Origin: Myxocyprinus asiaticus
Lineage: Eukaryota > Chordata > Actinopteri > Cypriniformes > Catostomidae
Direction of reading: 5' to 3'
Length of the DNA stretch: 64,000 nucleotides
Assembly (NCBI RefSeq): GCF_019703515.2
Contig: NC_059359.1
Coordinates: forward strand, 3,292,001-3,356,000
The notes beneath the pieces are model-generated. The model did not search any database, was not told the DNA's origin, and was given only the letters and a program-made list of their open reading frames with translations. The translations under genes were made by a program, and so were the position numbers. Position 1 is the first letter of the stretch. Every line of letters starts with the position of its first letter. Positions 61,877-64,000 of this stretch are shown here, piece after piece.

Positions 61877-63230
61877 ATTTTATTAAATGATTCCGGAGCA
61901 AAATTGTCTGTTTGTATTTACTGTAAACATAATAAAAACATTTATAAGTCTGTCAAGACAAACTTTGATGTTGGCTTGACAAAGCCTGGCCTAAAAGTTT
62001 AAAAGAGTTTTGAAAGCTTGAGGTTTAAAGGTTCTATAGACCTTACAGTCAGACTTTCAGAAATAATTTCAGACATAATTCAAACAAAACCTGTTTTGTT
62101 TTTTTTATACTTTATTGTAATGGTTTGCTTATCTTTTGTATGTTGGTATCAAACAACTAGTTTAAAACTATGTTAAATTAGAATAATTGTTTTGTGAATT
62201 CTACCCTCCAAACAATAATTCCAATATCATACTTGTTTTACTGTTTAATAATTGACTGTTCATTTGCAGGTTCCCATTATGATAACTTTTGGATCAAAAG
62301 GTGACCATGTGCAATGAACCATATCTTACCTGGGCAGTAACAGTAGCTTTTTTTGAATTTAAGACTTTAAGGTATGTTTTCATGCAGAAAATGGCTTTCA
62401 AACACAAATCAACCCTGTAAAATATCCACTAGATTAAAAAAATGTGTGATAACTAGCCCTGGTCTCCTCTTTAGACACTTAAATCACATTTAAAATGTCT
62501 GAATATCTTTTAAGCTTGGGATCGACTCCTTTTTCACGCATCGATAATCAGACAATTGTCCTGATGCTAATCGATCTATATCGGCATTTTTTCAGAAAAA
62601 GGCTACTGCAGTATTAAGTACTGTAAATGTTATATCACCCTCTTGTGGTCTCCCAAAGCTATTACGCCAGACTACATTAAACGAAAGGCTAACTGACAGT
62701 GAATTGTAAAGCAAACAAATTAGGCTTCTGATTTAAATGTCAGCTAATGGTAATATATTGATGCCTCAAAAACGTATGGAGAAAATTACATGCCGATCAA
62801 TAACTGATGTTTAAATATTTTATTGGAACCACATTTTTATTTTAGTCTTTGCAATACATAATTATTATTATTATATCATATGAAGTTATCTTATCAAGTA
62901 ACATCTGCATACAAATGATGCTATGTATGTTTTCAGAATTAATTTGACTTTTAAGAGCTGTTTTTGCTCAATGACTTTAAACCAACTGGTGTCGCTGTGA
63001 TTTTTAGTGGATGTATGAACTGAAGTTCCTCTCAAGTAGTTCAGTCTAACTGATTTTTTTTTTTATTATTTATTTTTTTGTATATAACTTTTCACAATAC
63101 ATGATGTTCCAAAGTATCTTTATAAAAATACAAAAATTGTGAAAACGTTTAAAAACCAGAAAGTGTACAACATTATTTTATCTTTATTGTTTTATCGTTT
63201 CAAACTTGCATGAAAGTTTTTTTTTAGCTC

Positions 63231-63266
<36 letters not shown>

Positions 63267-63315
63267 TAATAATAAGTTGCTTTCATATTTTCTTATCAAT
63301 GACACTATTTTTTAA
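61877..63315. other. 3' flank of gene 2, non-coding
   Basis: Matches copy 1 up to 62,927, with the empty hAT site at 62,616-62,623. From there it is unique within the window, and no gene is seen. Confidence 0.65.
63230..63266. repeat. (TTA)n microsatellite
   Basis: About twelve perfect tta units. Confidence 0.9.
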
Positions 63316-63703
63316 AGGTGCATTCAGTAACTTTTGTCTTTGTGTCATCTTGGATGCGGCATCATTTAAAATCAATATTTTCAGTTTCAGATGCCATTGT
63401 AGAAATGTAGTGTTCACAGTCAGCCGTGATTACTTTAATCAATGAGTGAAAGTGTCCAATAACAGGACGGTTACTGAGATTAAATAAGTAGTATTCGGCT
63501 GGTCATGTGATTCTAACATGGCAGCCCCCATGTGCGGACCCTCTCCATGTAGAATAAAACAACTTTGATAAGTTTATTGACATGACTGGAGTCCTCATTG
63601 TAATGTGAGTGCTCGTGATTTCCTACATATATTGCAAAATTACAATTCATGTCTTTAGGAGATAAACTTATTTAATGAGGAACAAATGACTGAGTGCACC
63701 TTA
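63316..63703. mobile_element. MITE, complete
   Basis: aaaggtgcattcagtaactt at the left and its complement (actgagtgcacctta) at the right. 388 bp with no coding capacity. The truncated relative at 26,725 is interrupted by DIRS element D. Confidence 0.75.
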
Positions 63704-64000
63704 AGTCTTGGTACTTTTTGGGGGCCTACCTGAATCATAAGCAATGTTCATTCACAGCTTCACCACCAGAAGGCGACAGAGCTCTTTTCTCAAGACTTAG
63801 GTCCACCGCGGGCCACGTTTGTCTCCACGTGACGTAGAACAAAATGTACAGAACGAAAAGTGGTCTTCTTCTGCTGAAAACACTCACGTGTCAAATAATG
63901 AGTCTTTGTCTTCATGTATGTGTCTGTCAGTGATAATGTTGAGGGTGCAGTTCTGGTTTTGCCTTAGCTACAACCTGCAGACACCATAGTGCGTTTCTTC
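63704..64000. other. Non-coding, right edge
   Basis: Less AT-rich than its surroundings, with cacgtgacgt near 63,826. It could be near another promoter, but nothing can be assigned. Confidence 0.4.

Larger units (their letters stand above)
50148..62927 (+). repeat. Segmental duplication, copy 2 (carries serpin gene 2)
   Basis: Collinear with 1-20,750. Shorter, because it lacks the Tc1, two hAT-like elements and the 9,955-11,808 segment. It has its own Tc1 remnant at 52,785. The shared order ends near ctatgta at 62,927. Confidence 0.93.

Noticed and set aside
50148..62927. The duplication as an allelic (haplotype) assembly artefact
   Set aside because: Not excluded, but different insertions, several-percent tracts and 29 kb of distinct sequence between the copies favour a real tandem duplication. 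Long reads spanning both would settle it.
1..64000. CRISPR arrays, bacterial operons, rRNA or tRNA genes
   Set aside because: The repeats are transposon-derived, minisatellite or satellite-like. No tRNA cloverleaf or rRNA sequence was recognised by eye.

Overview
The window is vertebrate nuclear DNA, most likely from a cyprinid (carp-like) ray-finned fish. The evidence is short exons with GT-AG introns, TATA boxes and AATAAA signals, and a dense load of typical fish repeats: Tc1/mariner, hAT-like elements, MITEs, an L2-type LINE, SINE-like units and DIRS-type tyrosine-recombinase retrotransposons. There are no bacterial operons, and most open frames are chance or repeat-derived.

The main content is a direct segmental duplication. 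Copy 1 runs from the left edge (it starts outside the window) to about 20,750. Copy 2 runs from about 50,148 to 62,927. Each copy carries one complete ov-serpin (clade B, serpinb1-like) gene: gene 1 codes 12,236-17,788 (430 aa) and gene 2 codes 56,194-61,729 (427 aa). Both have a TATA box, a 5' non-coding exon, seven coding exons, intact splice sites and a poly(A) signal. By direct reading the coding sequences differ at 11 bases, all amino-acid changing, plus one 9-base indel. Most of these lie in the reactive-centre loop, where the predicted P1 residue is Ser in gene 1 and Arg in gene 2. The pair therefore looks like two inhibitors with nearly the same scaffold and different protease specificity.

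The duplication is mosaic. Some tracts differ by several percent and others by well under one percent, which suggests gene conversion. Insertions present in only one copy (a Tc1 at 2,446, hAT-like elements at 8,275 and 18,682, a Tc1 remnant at 52,785) can be set against the empty site in the other copy.

Between the copies (20.75-50.1 kb) lie a decayed Tc1-like element, three DIRS-related elements (22.1-25.2, 26.8-28.9 and 47.35-51.4 kb, all coded on the minus strand), an L2 LINE 3' end, SINE-like repeats, a tandem array of about 137-bp units and several MITEs. Two minus-strand exon sets look like real genes: a three-exon gene for a predicted 57-aa single-pass membrane protein (30,808-32,743, promoter near 33,720), and the first three coding exons of a conserved protein resembling vertebrate C1orf232 (46,294 down to 41,813), whose second intron holds a Tc1 element. 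The rest is non-coding sequence and repeat debris.
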